Below, in pieces: positions 26,120-35,800 of a DNA stretch of 64,000 bases. This stretch comes from Bacteroidota bacterium (GTDB taxonomy: Bacteria > Bacteroidota > Bacteroidia > Chitinophagales > Chitinophagaceae). Within the stretch, counting starts at the first letter, position 1. Each line of letters begins with the position of its first letter. A program made the position numbers and the translations under genes. The notes below the pieces were generated by a model that saw only the letters and a list, made by a program, of their open reading frames with translations, was not told the origin of the DNA and searched no databases. The stretch lies in the NCBI GenBank assembly GCA_018266775.1, contig JAFDZS010000001.1, forward strand, positions 1 through 64,000, written 5' to 3'.

Positions 26120-27346
26120 ATGCTTGAGCAGGTTAAAAATAAAATGCTCGCTTTAAAAAAAGTAGCCGGTATTGAGCTGACATTTCTGTCAGAAAATTTG
26201 TATGTTATCAATTGCATTATAATAGAGAACAGGAAAGAAAAAGTTATTGTAACAGATACCTTTTATAACATAAAAAATATTGTTGACCTTAAGGGAAAAA
26301 TTACCAATCAAATTCCTGTTGCACTGGTATTAAATGGAAAAGGGCTTATTCACAAAAAAACTGCAGTAATTAGTGATGTACTTCCTCCAGATATTTTTCC
26401 CGGTACAAACCCGTCTGATTTTCTGTTTCAATATTTTGATGGCTTGCCATCACCTGATCTGTCAATTATCAGGAAAGCGGTGGCGGAAAAAATTATTACA
26501 GAATTGGCATCAGTAAATATCTCTACAACTTCCCTCTCTCTGGCCTTTTACGATCTGGAGTTTGTTGCAGGGTTGATTACGGATAGTACCGTTATTACTA
26601 CTACTCAATATCGTGTAAACATTAAAGACCAGCAAATACGGGAATATCATGTAACCAGTACCGAGGAGAAAGAGGATGTGGTAAAACCGGAAATCAATAT
26701 TGCCAATGAGTATATCAGAAGCAACTTTCTAATTGCATATGCGGCGGCAGTAAAATTATTAGCAGGAGGTTTTAAGGATGGCAATACTATTGAATTAAAA
26801 AGCATTTTGGATAACCGCAGGAAATTTCAGCAATCCACTATGCTGAAATTATATGCAATAAGTTTCCTCGGTATTGTCTTGTGTTTATTATTGGTCAATT
26901 TTTTTATTTACAGTCATTATTTTTCCAAAAACAATGAACTGCTGTCCGGTTACCAGTTTTCATTGCAGCAGGCAGCTAAGTATGACACCTTAAAAAAAAG
27001 CCTGAATAATAAAAAGCAATTCCTGGCCAGTGCAGGCTGGATGAACGATACCAGGATGATTAGTTTTTATGCTGACAGGATTGCCGCCACCGTTCCCGAA
27101 TCGGTAACATTAACCAGTCTGAATTTGTATCCTGCTGTATCAAGATATACAGGTGCATCTAAGCAATGGTTTTTTCAGCAGGATACCATTTTGATTACCG
27201 GAAAATGCAGCGACCCCACAATACTGGATAGCTGGGTAAAAGAAATCAGGAGTATTAAAAACATCAACCAGTCAAAAATCAACAGTTATAATTTCAAAAA
27301 GCAGGGTGATGCGGGTATTTTCACTGCTGAAGTATTGATTAAATGA
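26120..27346 (+). CDS. GspL/PilM-PilN-like inner-membrane platform protein
   Basis: 408 residues: a cytoplasmic part of about 245 residues that resembles the actin-like fold of GspL/PilM in layout (VAGIELTFLSENLYVINCII and VALVLNGKGLIHKK near the N-terminus, TTSLSLAFYDLEFVAGLI near 140), one membrane segment near 250-272 (FLGIVLCLLLVNFFIY), and a periplasmic coiled-coil plus ferredoxin-like domain (VPESVTLTSLNLYP, ILITGKCSDPTILDSWV) like PilN. Such a combined layout is that of GspL. It would connect the ATPase to the periplasmic parts. It overlaps the next gene by four bases (ATGA). Confidence 0.78.
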   Translation: MLEQVKNKMLALKKVAGIELTFLSENLYVINCIIIENRKEKVIVTDTFYNIKNIVDLKGKITNQIPVALVLNGKGLIHKKTAVISDVLPPDIFPGTNPSDFLFQYFDGLPSPDLSIIRKAVAEKIITELASVNISTTSLSLAFYDLEFVAGLITDSTVITTTQYRVNIKDQQIREYHVTSTEEKEDVVKPEINIANEYIRSNFLIAYAAAVKLLAGGFKDGNTIELKSILDNRRKFQQSTMLKLYAISFLGIVLCLLLVNFFIYSHYFSKNNELLSGYQFSLQQAAKYDTLKKSLNNKKQFLASAGWMNDTRMISFYADRIAATVPESVTLTSLNLYPAVSRYTGASKQWFFQQDTILITGKCSDPTILDSWVKEIRSIKNINQSKINSYNFKKQGDAGIFTAEVLIK

Positions 27347-27876
27347 AATGGCAATTACTATCATACAACCAAAAATTGAAACTGCTTGGCGTGGCAGCAC
27401 TGGCGATGCTGGTTTTATGTTACCAGTACGGATTTAAAAATACCTGGGCGGTTTATAATGAGTACCAGGAAAATAAAACAAGAACCGACCAACTGGAAAA
27501 TTATACTATTTTGATGCCGGAGATTAAGAGTGAGGAAAAAAGAATTAATGACCTGATAAAAAATAATTTATCGGATACACTGTATGATGCCAAAGAAACC
27601 CTGGCCTTTGTAACTACCTTCTGTAAAAACAAGCATTTAAAATTAACGGAGTATCAGCCCGTACAGGTTACTGAAAACAGCAGCTTTAATATTGCCACCA
27701 GGCAAATTACAGTAGAGGGTGATTATACAGGTTTACTGATGTTATTGTTTGAAATGGAAAATCATCAAAATTATGGGCGCCTGTGCTCAGCTGTTTTTAA
27801 AAGTACAGAAGATGCCTCCAGCGGAAAGATAACTTTAAGCTGTACTTTTTTTTTACAAAACTTAATTCGTAAATAA
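27343..27876 (+). CDS. GspM/PilO-like inner-membrane protein
   Basis: 177 residues with one N-terminal membrane segment (LLGVAALAMLVLCYQYGF), a coiled-coil stretch (residues 35-75) and a small ferredoxin-like periplasmic domain (RQITVEGDYTGLLMLLFEME). This is the architecture of GspM/PilO, the partner of GspL/PilN. Recognition rests on layout and position rather than strong motifs. Confidence 0.75.
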   Translation: MKWQLLSYNQKLKLLGVAALAMLVLCYQYGFKNTWAVYNEYQENKTRTDQLENYTILMPEIKSEEKRINDLIKNNLSDTLYDAKETLAFVTTFCKNKHLKLTEYQPVQVTENSSFNIATRQITVEGDYTGLLMLLFEMENHQNYGRLCSAVFKSTEDASSGKITLSCTFFLQNLIRK

Positions 27877-27877
27877 T

Positions 27878-28252
27878 ATGAAAAAAGCTGCATACAATTA
27901 CGGCTGTTCGCTGATGGTAGCGGGGCTTTTATTTTGCATGAGTGGTTGTAAAGAACTTACAGAACCCATACTTAGCGACAAACAAATATACATTATTGCC
28001 CCCAAAGACAGCCTGGTAACGACTACTGCGGTGAATACATTTGCATGGGAAGGGCTGGATGGCGCTACTGCGTATCAATTACAAATTGTCTCACCAAAGT
28101 TTGATTCAGTTGCCCGGTTTGTAACTGATTCTGTATTTTCAAGGAACCAAATTAGTTTTACTTTAACGCCTGGTAAATACCAGTGGCGGGTAAGGGCATT
28201 GAATAATAGTTCTCAAACCAGTTATCTTACAAGAACACTCACGGTGCAGTAA
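27878..28252 (+). CDS. Lipoprotein with one fibronectin type III-like domain
   Basis: 124 residues: signal peptide with lipobox MSGC near residue 24, then one Fn3-like beta-sandwich (VNTFAWEGLDGATAYQLQI, PGKYQWRVRALNN). It lies between the GspM- and GspC-like genes with two and four bases of spacing, so it is part of the operon. A pilotin or secretin-stabilising role would suit the place but has no sequence support. Confidence 0.75.
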   Translation: MKKAAYNYGCSLMVAGLLFCMSGCKELTEPILSDKQIYIIAPKDSLVTTTAVNTFAWEGLDGATAYQLQIVSPKFDSVARFVTDSVFSRNQISFTLTPGKYQWRVRALNNSSQTSYLTRTLTVQ

Positions 28253-28256
28253 TATC

Positions 28257-28766
28257 ATGCAGCAAAAGAATCTTAAATATTTGTTATTGGCAGGCGTGGC
28301 TATTATTTGGGGCACTGTTATCTTCAGGGTATTCAGCGGGGTAAATAACAACACACCGGTAATTCCGGTTACGCCCAAAACTGTTTTTAAAACCAAAGAC
28401 AGTACAGGCTATCAGCCTTATGAACTGCTGGCTAATTATGATGATCCCTTTGGCGCAGGTGATGAGAAAAGAACGCTGGAGTCTTCCACTGATTCTTTAT
28501 TAAAAACCACTGCAACATTTTTACAAAATACCGGCAGCTACAGCGGGCAGGCTACTGTTGTTAAACCCGATATCAGCTTTATTCGCTACAAAGGAATTAT
28601 TTCTAACTCTGTCACCCACAAAAAAGCAGCTATCCTTTCCATCAATGGTAAAGATGAATTTGTAAAAGCAAACAGCAAACTCAATGATATCCGGATCAAT
28701 ATTATTGAAAAAGAGAAAATACTGCTCACTTACCAAAATGAAAAATACTGGATAAAAAGGCAATAA
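28257..28766 (+). CDS. GspC/PilP-like periplasmic connector
   Basis: 169 residues with an N-terminal membrane anchor (YLLLAGVAIIWGTVIF), a low-complexity linker, and a C-terminal homology-region-like domain (IRYKGIISNSVTHKKAAILSI, IRINIIEKEKILLTYQNEKYW) that in GspC and PilP contacts the secretin N-domains. It is the last gene of the plus-strand secretion cluster. Confidence 0.75.
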   Translation: MQQKNLKYLLLAGVAIIWGTVIFRVFSGVNNNTPVIPVTPKTVFKTKDSTGYQPYELLANYDDPFGAGDEKRTLESSTDSLLKTTATFLQNTGSYSGQATVVKPDISFIRYKGIISNSVTHKKAAILSINGKDEFVKANSKLNDIRINIIEKEKILLTYQNEKYWIKRQ

Positions 28767-28841
28767 CCATTTATGCTTAAAGGTACTTGTTCTAAATGCA
28801 AAACTAACTTTATAGTCATTGATCATGAGTTGAATAATGTA

Positions 28842-28862
28842 ATAATTACTTAGTAATCTTTT
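28842..28862. promoter_or_regulatory. Palindromic motif shared with the PKD gene upstream region
   Basis: ATAATTACTTAGTAATCTTTT contains the palindrome ATTAC-TTA-GTAAT and matches the copy at 29380-29400 in 18 of 21 positions. It lies upstream of the lipoprotein gene and may be a regulator-binding site. Confidence 0.4.
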
Positions 28863-28888
28863 CTGCTTTTTTTATTACTTATTTTCAC

Positions 28889-28896
28889 TATATTTG
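28889..28896 (+). promoter_or_regulatory. Probable -7 element of the small lipoprotein gene
   Basis: TATATTTG is a perfect TAnnTTTG element about 30 bases before the ATG of the downstream lipoprotein gene. The -33 region is T-rich without a clear TTTG. Confidence 0.45.
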
Positions 28897-28926
28897 AATA
28901 CTAATTCTTAACCAAAAGGCAATAAA

Positions 28927-29316
28927 ATGAAAACGTATTTATTTTCCTTACCACTATTTTTTATGATGTTCATATCATGCAAGAAAAGTTCAGATACAAA
29001 CCCAGCTTCTCCATATTCATCGCCTGTAGTCACTACTTCTTCCGTAACAAATATTACCTCAACAAGTGCTGTGTCTGGGGGTACTATTGTAAGTGAAGGT
29101 GGAACACCTGTTACTGCCAGGGGAGTATGTTGGGCAACATCACCAAATGTTCCCTATTTAAACTGTTTTCAAAATGTTGAACCAGGGTATAATTTCACTT
29201 ATGCCAGCACTATGACAGCTTTGTTACCACATACCACTTATTATGTTCGTGCATGGGCAGCTAATGGGCAAAATTACTACGGCTTTGGCCAGGAAATCAT
29301 GTTCACTACTCAATAG
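28927..29316 (+). CDS. Small surface lipoprotein with Fn3-like repeat
   Basis: 129 residues: signal peptide with lipobox MFISCKKSSD (lipidated Cys near 18, followed by KK), then a single domain of the type common in Bacteroidota surface proteins (TSAVSGGTIVSEGGTPVTARGV, CWATSP, HTTYYVRAWAANG). These domains usually occur as multiples in cell-surface adhesins. It stands between the secretion operon and the PKD protein and has its own promoter-like elements. Confidence 0.8.
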   Translation: MKTYLFSLPLFFMMFISCKKSSDTNPASPYSSPVVTTSSVTNITSTSAVSGGTIVSEGGTPVTARGVCWATSPNVPYLNCFQNVEPGYNFTYASTMTALLPHTTYYVRAWAANGQNYYGFGQEIMFTTQ

Positions 29317-29379
29317 TTCATTAATTAGGATTAACCATTTAATGCAGTCTTTATTCGTTTCAGAATTAAATGAATAACC

Positions 29380-29400
29380 ATAATTACTGCGTAATATTTT
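29380..29400. promoter_or_regulatory. Palindromic motif upstream of the PKD/T9SS gene
   Basis: ATAATTACTGCGTAATATTTT contains ATTAC-TGC-GTAAT and matches the copy before the neighbouring lipoprotein gene in 18 of 21 positions. It ends 21 bases before the start codon. Both copies are followed by TATTTTCAC at different distances. Confidence 0.4.
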
Positions 29401-29421
29401 CACCAAAATTGTATTTAATTA

Positions 29422-32067
29422 ATGCTTTGTTTTAGGAAATCATTGAGTTTACTGATGATCCTTTTTCCGCTTTTCCTAAAAGCGCAGCAAAGTAATATCT
29501 GGTATTTTGGTTTGGGTGCAGGCTTAAATTTTAACTTCTCTCCTCCACAGCCATTAACCAACGGCGCTATGAATACGCTTGAAGGGTGTTGCTCTATTGC
29601 TGATAAACAGGGAGGATTATTGTTTTATACCGACGGTGTTACAGTGTACAACCGTAATCATCAGATCATGCCCAACGGAACGGGCTTGCTCGGGAACAGT
29701 TCCACTACGCAATCAGGAATCATCATTCCTAATCCTGGAGATTCAAATCTGTATTATATTTTTACTGCTGATTGTAACGAAGACTTTTTTGCCAACGGCT
29801 ACAATTACTCTGTGGTGGATATGAGGCTCAATGGAGGGCTTGGAGATATTATGCCCAACCAGAAAAATATCAATTTATATAAGATTTCCACTGAAAGATT
29901 AACTGCTGTAAAAGCAGCTAATGGTATTGATTATTGGGTGATCACAAGAGGATTGAACGGCAACCGTTTTTCAGTTTATAAAGTGGATTGCAATGGCATT
30001 AACCTCACTCCTGTCACTTCCGATGTTGGCTCCGTAGAGCCATTTGACCCCACTCAATATATCGGTTGTGGACAAATGAAAGTATCACCGGATGGGAGAA
30101 AACTATGTTTACCCCTTTCATGGCCGGTTACTAAAGCACAATTATTTGACTTTGACAATACCACTGGAAAAATAACAAATCCAATTGATTTAACTGGCTA
30201 TACACAGGCAGCAGGTTTTATTTATGGCGTAGAATTTTCTCCTAACAGTAAACTACTATATATCTCAACTGTTTTTGACCAAACCATTAATCAATATGAT
30301 ATCAGTTCAGGCAATGCTGCCACTATTAATGCTTCTAAGTATGTAATATCAACAGCGCCTTTAACTGCAAACGGGCTGCAGGTAACACCTGATAAACGCG
30401 TTTTTTTGGCAACTGGTTTAGAAAAAAAGTTAAGTGTGATCAACAATCCGGATATCTATGGCCCGGGTTGTAACTTTTCTTTAGCCTCTTTAGATCTTGC
30501 AGGAAAAACTACTGGTGGCGGTTTACCAGCCTATATCTCCAGCTTCTTCGACATTACCAATCACGCTGACTTTACTTATAGTTTTGTGGACTGCCATGTA
30601 GCCTTCAACGGTTCAGCCACTCTTTCGGGTAACGTCAACTGGTATTGGGATTTTGGGGATGGCACCAACGCCACAGGCCAAAATGTTTCCCATTCCTTTA
30701 AACAGGTGGGTACTTATAATGTAACCCTAAAAGTCATCAGCTCCTCTGCTGCTTGTGGCCTGCCCCTGTCAGATAGTTTTGTAATTACAAAACCCATAAC
30801 TGTAAACGCCGTTTTTTCTGTGGATTATGGTTTTGATAACAACTGCGTGAACCAGCAGGTGCAGTTTAGCGACAGCACGGTACTTACTGTGGGAAGCATC
30901 ACCAACCGCACCTGGGATTTTGGGGACGGCTCCCCCATATCGCATGCCATTAACCCGGCGCATATTTATAGTAACGTGGGCGTGTACACGGTAAAATTGC
31001 TTATCTCCACCAGCGGGGTGTGCAATGCAGACAGTATGGTGAAAACCCTGTACATCGAATCGCAGCCCACCACTGTTTTCAGCCCGGTAAATGGTTGTGT
31101 GAATACTGCCCTGCAGTTTACTGATGCCAGCACTAATCCCATAAGCGGGGTAGGTCTATGGAAATGGTATTTTGGGGATGGGGATTCTTCTGTACTTAAA
31201 AACCCCTTGCACACCTATGCCAATTATGGTAGCTATACCGTGCAGTTGCAGGCTGCTTCTCCACATGGATGCAAGGCATTGCCGGTTACCCATCCTGCAA
31301 TTATCGATTCCAAACCGGTAGCTGATTTCAGTTTCCAGTATCCCTGCCTGGATAAAGCCACTATCTTCAGTAACCATTCCTCTAACGCATTTGGTGCCAT
31401 CACTTATGCCTGGAGTTTGGGGGACAACAGTAATTCCACCGCCATTAACCCTATACACCAGTACAGCACAGCAGCCAATTATACAGTAACCCTTGCCGTG
31501 AGTTCCATACATGGTTGTGTTACCACATTGAGCCAACCGGTAGTAGTGCTGAAAACTTTTGCCAATGCAGGCAGAGACACTATCGTACTCTATAACCAGC
31601 CCCTGCAATTGAACGGCAGCGGTGGGGGCAGTTATTTATGGGCCCCGGCCACTTATTTAAACAATGCTACTATTGCCAACCCCATTGCCATTTTAACCAA
31701 AGACCAGGTATTTACCCTGCAAACCACCAGTACCGAAGGCTGTGTGGCTACCGATGACATTAGCGTAAAAGTGGCTACCAATTTTGATATTTATGTACCT
31801 GCTGCCTTTACCCCTAATGGAGATGGCGTGAATGATATTTTAAAACCATTGCCTGTAGGTATTGACCACCTGGTATATTTTAAAGTATTTAACCGTTATG
31901 GCCAGCTGGTATTCTCAACACAGGCATTAGGGGAAGGATGGGATGGTGCCCTGCAGGGTAAACTACAACCACAGGGTGCATTTGTTTGGATGGTGCAGGC
32001 GGTGGATGTTTTTGGAAAAGTGATTACTAAAAAAGGTACAACAATTTTGCTGCCTGGTACACATTAA
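29422..32067 (+). CDS. Secreted PKD-domain protein with T9SS type B sorting domain
   Basis: 881 residues with a signal peptide (residues 1-21, FLKAQ). The first 350 residues look like a beta-propeller-type region (SNIWYFGLGAGLNF, KVSPDGRKLCLPL, VEFSPNSKLLYIST). Four PKD domains follow between about 375 and 710, each with a variant of WDFGDG and a YTV strand. The C-terminal 90 residues are the gliding-motility/CHU_C type B sorting domain (VPAAFTPNGDGVNDILKPL, FKVFNRYGQLVF, GWDG, PQGAFVW), which directs export by the type IX secretion system to the cell surface. Likely adhesin or glycan-binding protein. Confidence 0.92.
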   Translation: MLCFRKSLSLLMILFPLFLKAQQSNIWYFGLGAGLNFNFSPPQPLTNGAMNTLEGCCSIADKQGGLLFYTDGVTVYNRNHQIMPNGTGLLGNSSTTQSGIIIPNPGDSNLYYIFTADCNEDFFANGYNYSVVDMRLNGGLGDIMPNQKNINLYKISTERLTAVKAANGIDYWVITRGLNGNRFSVYKVDCNGINLTPVTSDVGSVEPFDPTQYIGCGQMKVSPDGRKLCLPLSWPVTKAQLFDFDNTTGKITNPIDLTGYTQAAGFIYGVEFSPNSKLLYISTVFDQTINQYDISSGNAATINASKYVISTAPLTANGLQVTPDKRVFLATGLEKKLSVINNPDIYGPGCNFSLASLDLAGKTTGGGLPAYISSFFDITNHADFTYSFVDCHVAFNGSATLSGNVNWYWDFGDGTNATGQNVSHSFKQVGTYNVTLKVISSSAACGLPLSDSFVITKPITVNAVFSVDYGFDNNCVNQQVQFSDSTVLTVGSITNRTWDFGDGSPISHAINPAHIYSNVGVYTVKLLISTSGVCNADSMVKTLYIESQPTTVFSPVNGCVNTALQFTDASTNPISGVGLWKWYFGDGDSSVLKNPLHTYANYGSYTVQLQAASPHGCKALPVTHPAIIDSKPVADFSFQYPCLDKATIFSNHSSNAFGAITYAWSLGDNSNSTAINPIHQYSTAANYTVTLAVSSIHGCVTTLSQPVVVLKTFANAGRDTIVLYNQPLQLNGSGGGSYLWAPATYLNNATIANPIAILTKDQVFTLQTTSTEGCVATDDISVKVATNFDIYVPAAFTPNGDGVNDILKPLPVGIDHLVYFKVFNRYGQLVFSTQALGEGWDGALQGKLQPQGAFVWMVQAVDVFGKVITKKGTTILLPGTH

Positions 32068-32156
32068 ATAGCAAGTTGAAAAAAAAGCTATCAATTGTTT
32101 GCGACCAAAGTTCTCCTAAATATTAAATAAAAGTATTCTAAAAAATGTTACATGTC

Positions 32157-32813
32157 CTAATTATTATTAATCAGTGTACGTAAGAATTTTATGAAACTCC
32201 ATACTTTCGCATTATTTTCTTCCTTTGATGCAAAGTACTCTGGAGAAAAATAGAAGATAGAATTTCGCTGATTTTTGTTTTTAATTTCAATATAATAATA
32301 TAACCCACCATCAATTATGCCACCTTTTTGTTTTAATTCGGGAGTAACATTAATTTGGGGTTGTATTTTTTCTATAGCAAAACTATCTAATTTCTTAAGC
32401 AAAGAATTATCTTTATCACTAAGCTGTTTACTCTGTATTGGTAGTTTTTCATAATTAGATTTTTTAATTACTTGTGCTATTGAATTGTCTTTACCCACTA
32501 AATTATTGTTTTCATCTTTCCTAATTATTTTGTAGGAGTTAAATCGCAAGCTTTCGTTATCTGGCTTAAATATCCACAACTCTTCAGGTGATAATAAATT
32601 TCCATATATCCAAACCCTTATTTCAGTCGTTGAAGTATCTATTGGTTTTATGTCTATTTTTTGTTCAACGAGGTGTTTATAATAATCAATCGAATTTGTA
32701 TCCCAATTTATTGATGGGTTATTAATTGAATTATTTGTTTCAATGTTATTTTTACCAGATCTGTGACAAGCAAACATCGTTAAACAAAGCACTAACATTA
32801 GGTTATTTTTCAT
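32157..32813 (-). CDS. Lipoprotein, candidate immunity protein for the adjacent RHS protein
   Basis: 218 residues: lipobox in LTMFACHRSGKN near residue 15, then a soluble region without recognised domain. The start at 32813 is chosen because the upstream in-frame codons do not belong to a signal peptide. The gene is strongly A+T-rich, like the C-terminal 900 bases of the RHS gene that ends 37 bases upstream, and unlike the RHS core. In polymorphic toxin loci this is the place of the immunity gene; a lipoprotein would act in the periplasm. The role is inference. Confidence 0.7.
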   Translation of the reverse strand: MKNNLMLVLCLTMFACHRSGKNNIETNNSINNPSINWDTNSIDYYKHLVEQKIDIKPIDTSTTEIRVWIYGNLLSPEELWIFKPDNESLRFNSYKIIRKDENNNLVGKDNSIAQVIKKSNYEKLPIQSKQLSDKDNSLLKKLDSFAIEKIQPQINVTPELKQKGGIIDGGLYYYIEIKNKNQRNSIFYFSPEYFASKEENNAKVWSFIKFLRTLINNN

Positions 32814-32850
32814 AATTATTTTTATATACAAAGCATAGTTTTTATTATTA

Positions 32851-35800
32851 TTAATAGGGAGCAGCATTAATAATTTTAGATGGTTGGTTCATCCACTGTT
32901 GATGCATACCTATATAGTATGGCCCCAATTCTACACCGCTATAAGTTTTTCGTATAGGATATTTGTGAGTTGAAGAAGATCTGAACAAATTTTCAAAATA
33001 TACTGTCCGCAATTCAAAATAAGCTCTGTGTTCATCAGCATCTGGTCCACCCAGAGTTTTTGAAAGCGTAGTATTGCTATACTGCGGGTCTGAATGATCT
33101 ATGGCCCATAGATAGTTTCGATATCCTGTTTTGTCAGATATCAAATCAAGCGCATGAGCAAATTCGTGAAAAAGTAAGATATCTTCATTAACATATCCAT
33201 CACGAGTATGTAATTCCCCCCCTTGTAAAATTGACCAAGCTACATCCTTTTGAATATTAGCTTTACGATTAAAATAATTAATTTGAATATAATCTTTGCT
33301 ATTCCAATTATTCCATGTTGTTTCTCCATTAACGTCTCCAAATGTTGTTACTCCTCCTTCATGCTGTTTTACATAAGGCAAAATTAGATCATTTACTTTA
33401 ACTTTTACATCATAAGCTTCAATCATTGCAAGGAAAAATGCGCCTATGGGATTTGATCTTATTTCTAAAAGGTCTTCGGCATATGATCCAGCGCCTGTAT
33501 AGCTAATATTTTTAAATTTGTAATCTTTATTAGACTGTGGATAATTATATCCCAATAAGATTTGAGTCCATAGGTCAGATACTTTTTTCTGCATTTTATC
33601 ATCGGTTCCCCCATCTCCATTTGTGAAAAAAATGCCCAGTAGATTTTCAACCGTATAAAACAGGGCTTTACTTTCTCCAAATTCAAATTCCCTGGTTGAA
33701 GAATGGTAAGTACCTCCACCATTTCTAATTAATGCATCAACCGCATTTTGAAACTCTGCTACAGACATATCTCCATTTGGGTCGTTATAGTTAACGGGGT
33801 TATCGTAACTATAATGATATGTTGTCCAGCTTTCAAAATTCTCACTCATGGGGTCAACGCCGTTAAACCTGCCAATTACAGCGTCGTATTCCCTGTAAAA
33901 AGTGCTGTAGTAATCAGAAAGGCCGTCAATATCGTCCTGCAGTTCGCTGCCTGCATTGTATAATTTTTTATTCGGCAGGCTGGAAGTATAGCCTCCGGCC
34001 ATTACCATACCAAAGGCATAGTAACTGTTTTCCTGCACCACTGTGGGGGTATTGGTATTGGTGCCGTCATCTTTAAAGCTTACCCTGGTATTGCCCTGGT
34101 GGTCGGTAATAAAATACTCCAGGGTATAAATAGTGCTGCTGCCGGGGCCGGGGCCGGGTACCACCCTGCCTTCTGCCATACTGTAATAACTGAGGCTGTT
34201 ATTTTCCACCACGTAGCCGCCCACATATTCTATTGTTTTGGTGGTGCTGCTGTTAATGTACACAAATTTACTGATGCGGTTACCCGAAGCATCGTACCGG
34301 TAAGTGATATACTGGCCGCTGCTGTTAATAATTTGCGTGGGTTTGTTCAGTTCGTTATAAGTAATGGTGGTACCTTTTTTGGCATCTGTTTTCAGGTTGC
34401 CGTTATCATCATAGGTATAGCCACTGCTGCTGCTGGCAAAATTCCTGAAGCCATAGCCAACGCTGTTATTACTAACCCCATCGCTGATATTGGCCAGTTG
34501 GTTATCCTTATCAGCTGCACTGGTGCCATAAGTGTAAGTTAAATCATCTATTAATGTGGATGTGGTTCCGCTGAGGATGGCATAACGCTGCAGTGTTTTA
34601 ATATTACCATTCTCATCGTAGGTAAAGCTTTCATTAAAGCCCCCGGTGGTAATGGCCCCGTTGCTATTGGCTTTAGACTGGTATACAGCCGTGGAAAGGC
34701 GGTTTACATTATCATACGTATACCTGAACCGTCTTTCATCGGGGCTGCTGTTTACAGGTGTTTGTGCGGTCCACTTCACCCCAGTAATCATGCCGGTATA
34801 GCTGGCCGTATTGCCCAGGCTGGCATCCACCTTGTCGTACAATATTTCCATTCCAAATACATCATTGCTTTCATCGTTGGTAACCCCGCCATCGTTGGTA
34901 CGGGCACTGTTGTTAATGCTGGTGAGCTGGCCATGTATATTATACCGCATATCAACAGACTGCAGGTAATTCACTCCGTTAGTGCTGTGCAGTTTTTTAT
35001 CCACCAGTTGGCCAAGGGAGTTATATTCATATTTGGCAACAGTTACTTCTCCCCCCGTGGGGTTGGTTTGCTTTACTTTTACCAGGCGCCCCATATCGTC
35101 GTATTCATACTTGGTGCCTACTGTTATAGTGGTACTGCCAAGGCTTTTATACTGCCTCGCTTCTGTTGCCATTCCTGTATAATTTACCACGTTGGTGGTG
35201 TGGTCATTCACTGCATTATCAATCTGGTTACTGCTCCTTACCTGTATTACATGGTAGTATTTATCATAAAAGCTTACTTGGGTTATCCATGTACCGGGTG
35301 TGCCGCTGCCCAGAATTTTCTTTTTGGAACCAGTAAGTAGCCCGAATGTTAAATCGGTAGCTGTGGCTTCATTGGTTAAGCCCTGGTTCAGTTTTGAATA
35401 ATCAGGGGTACCATCCGCATTAAAGTCATAATTATCATAATAGCTGTATGCTCTTTCTTCCGTACCAGACACGGGGAAACATTGGTTGCTGTAACCGGAA
35501 GAGCTGCCTGATTGCTTAACTTCAAAATAGGTTGTACTCCCGGTTTGGTAATAGGTAGAAATAAGCCCATTTACATAAGATTGCATCTGGCTTTGGGTTA
35601 ATACACTGCTGTGGGTATACATGCCCTCCACCACTACACGGTTGGCGTTATCATATTTTACATAAGCCCATTTAGTACCGCCACTGCTGCGCATATTGCC
35701 ATCCTGGGTAAGCACCACCCTGTCTAAGGGATCGTAGATCAGGTACACTTCTTTTGCCCCGGGCACCTTTTTTTGTATAACCCTGTTTTTACTATCGTAC

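Noticed and set aside
21784-28766. Twitching type IV pilus operon
   Set aside because: Only one ATPase and no PilT, PilC next to PilB, PilY or PilA-type operon order; a GspK-like tip protein lacking Glu5 and GspC/L/M-like partners fit T2SS better.
34762-35340. 192-residue open frame on the plus strand opposite the RHS gene
   Set aside because: It is an antisense shadow of repetitive RHS coding sequence and matches no family pattern.
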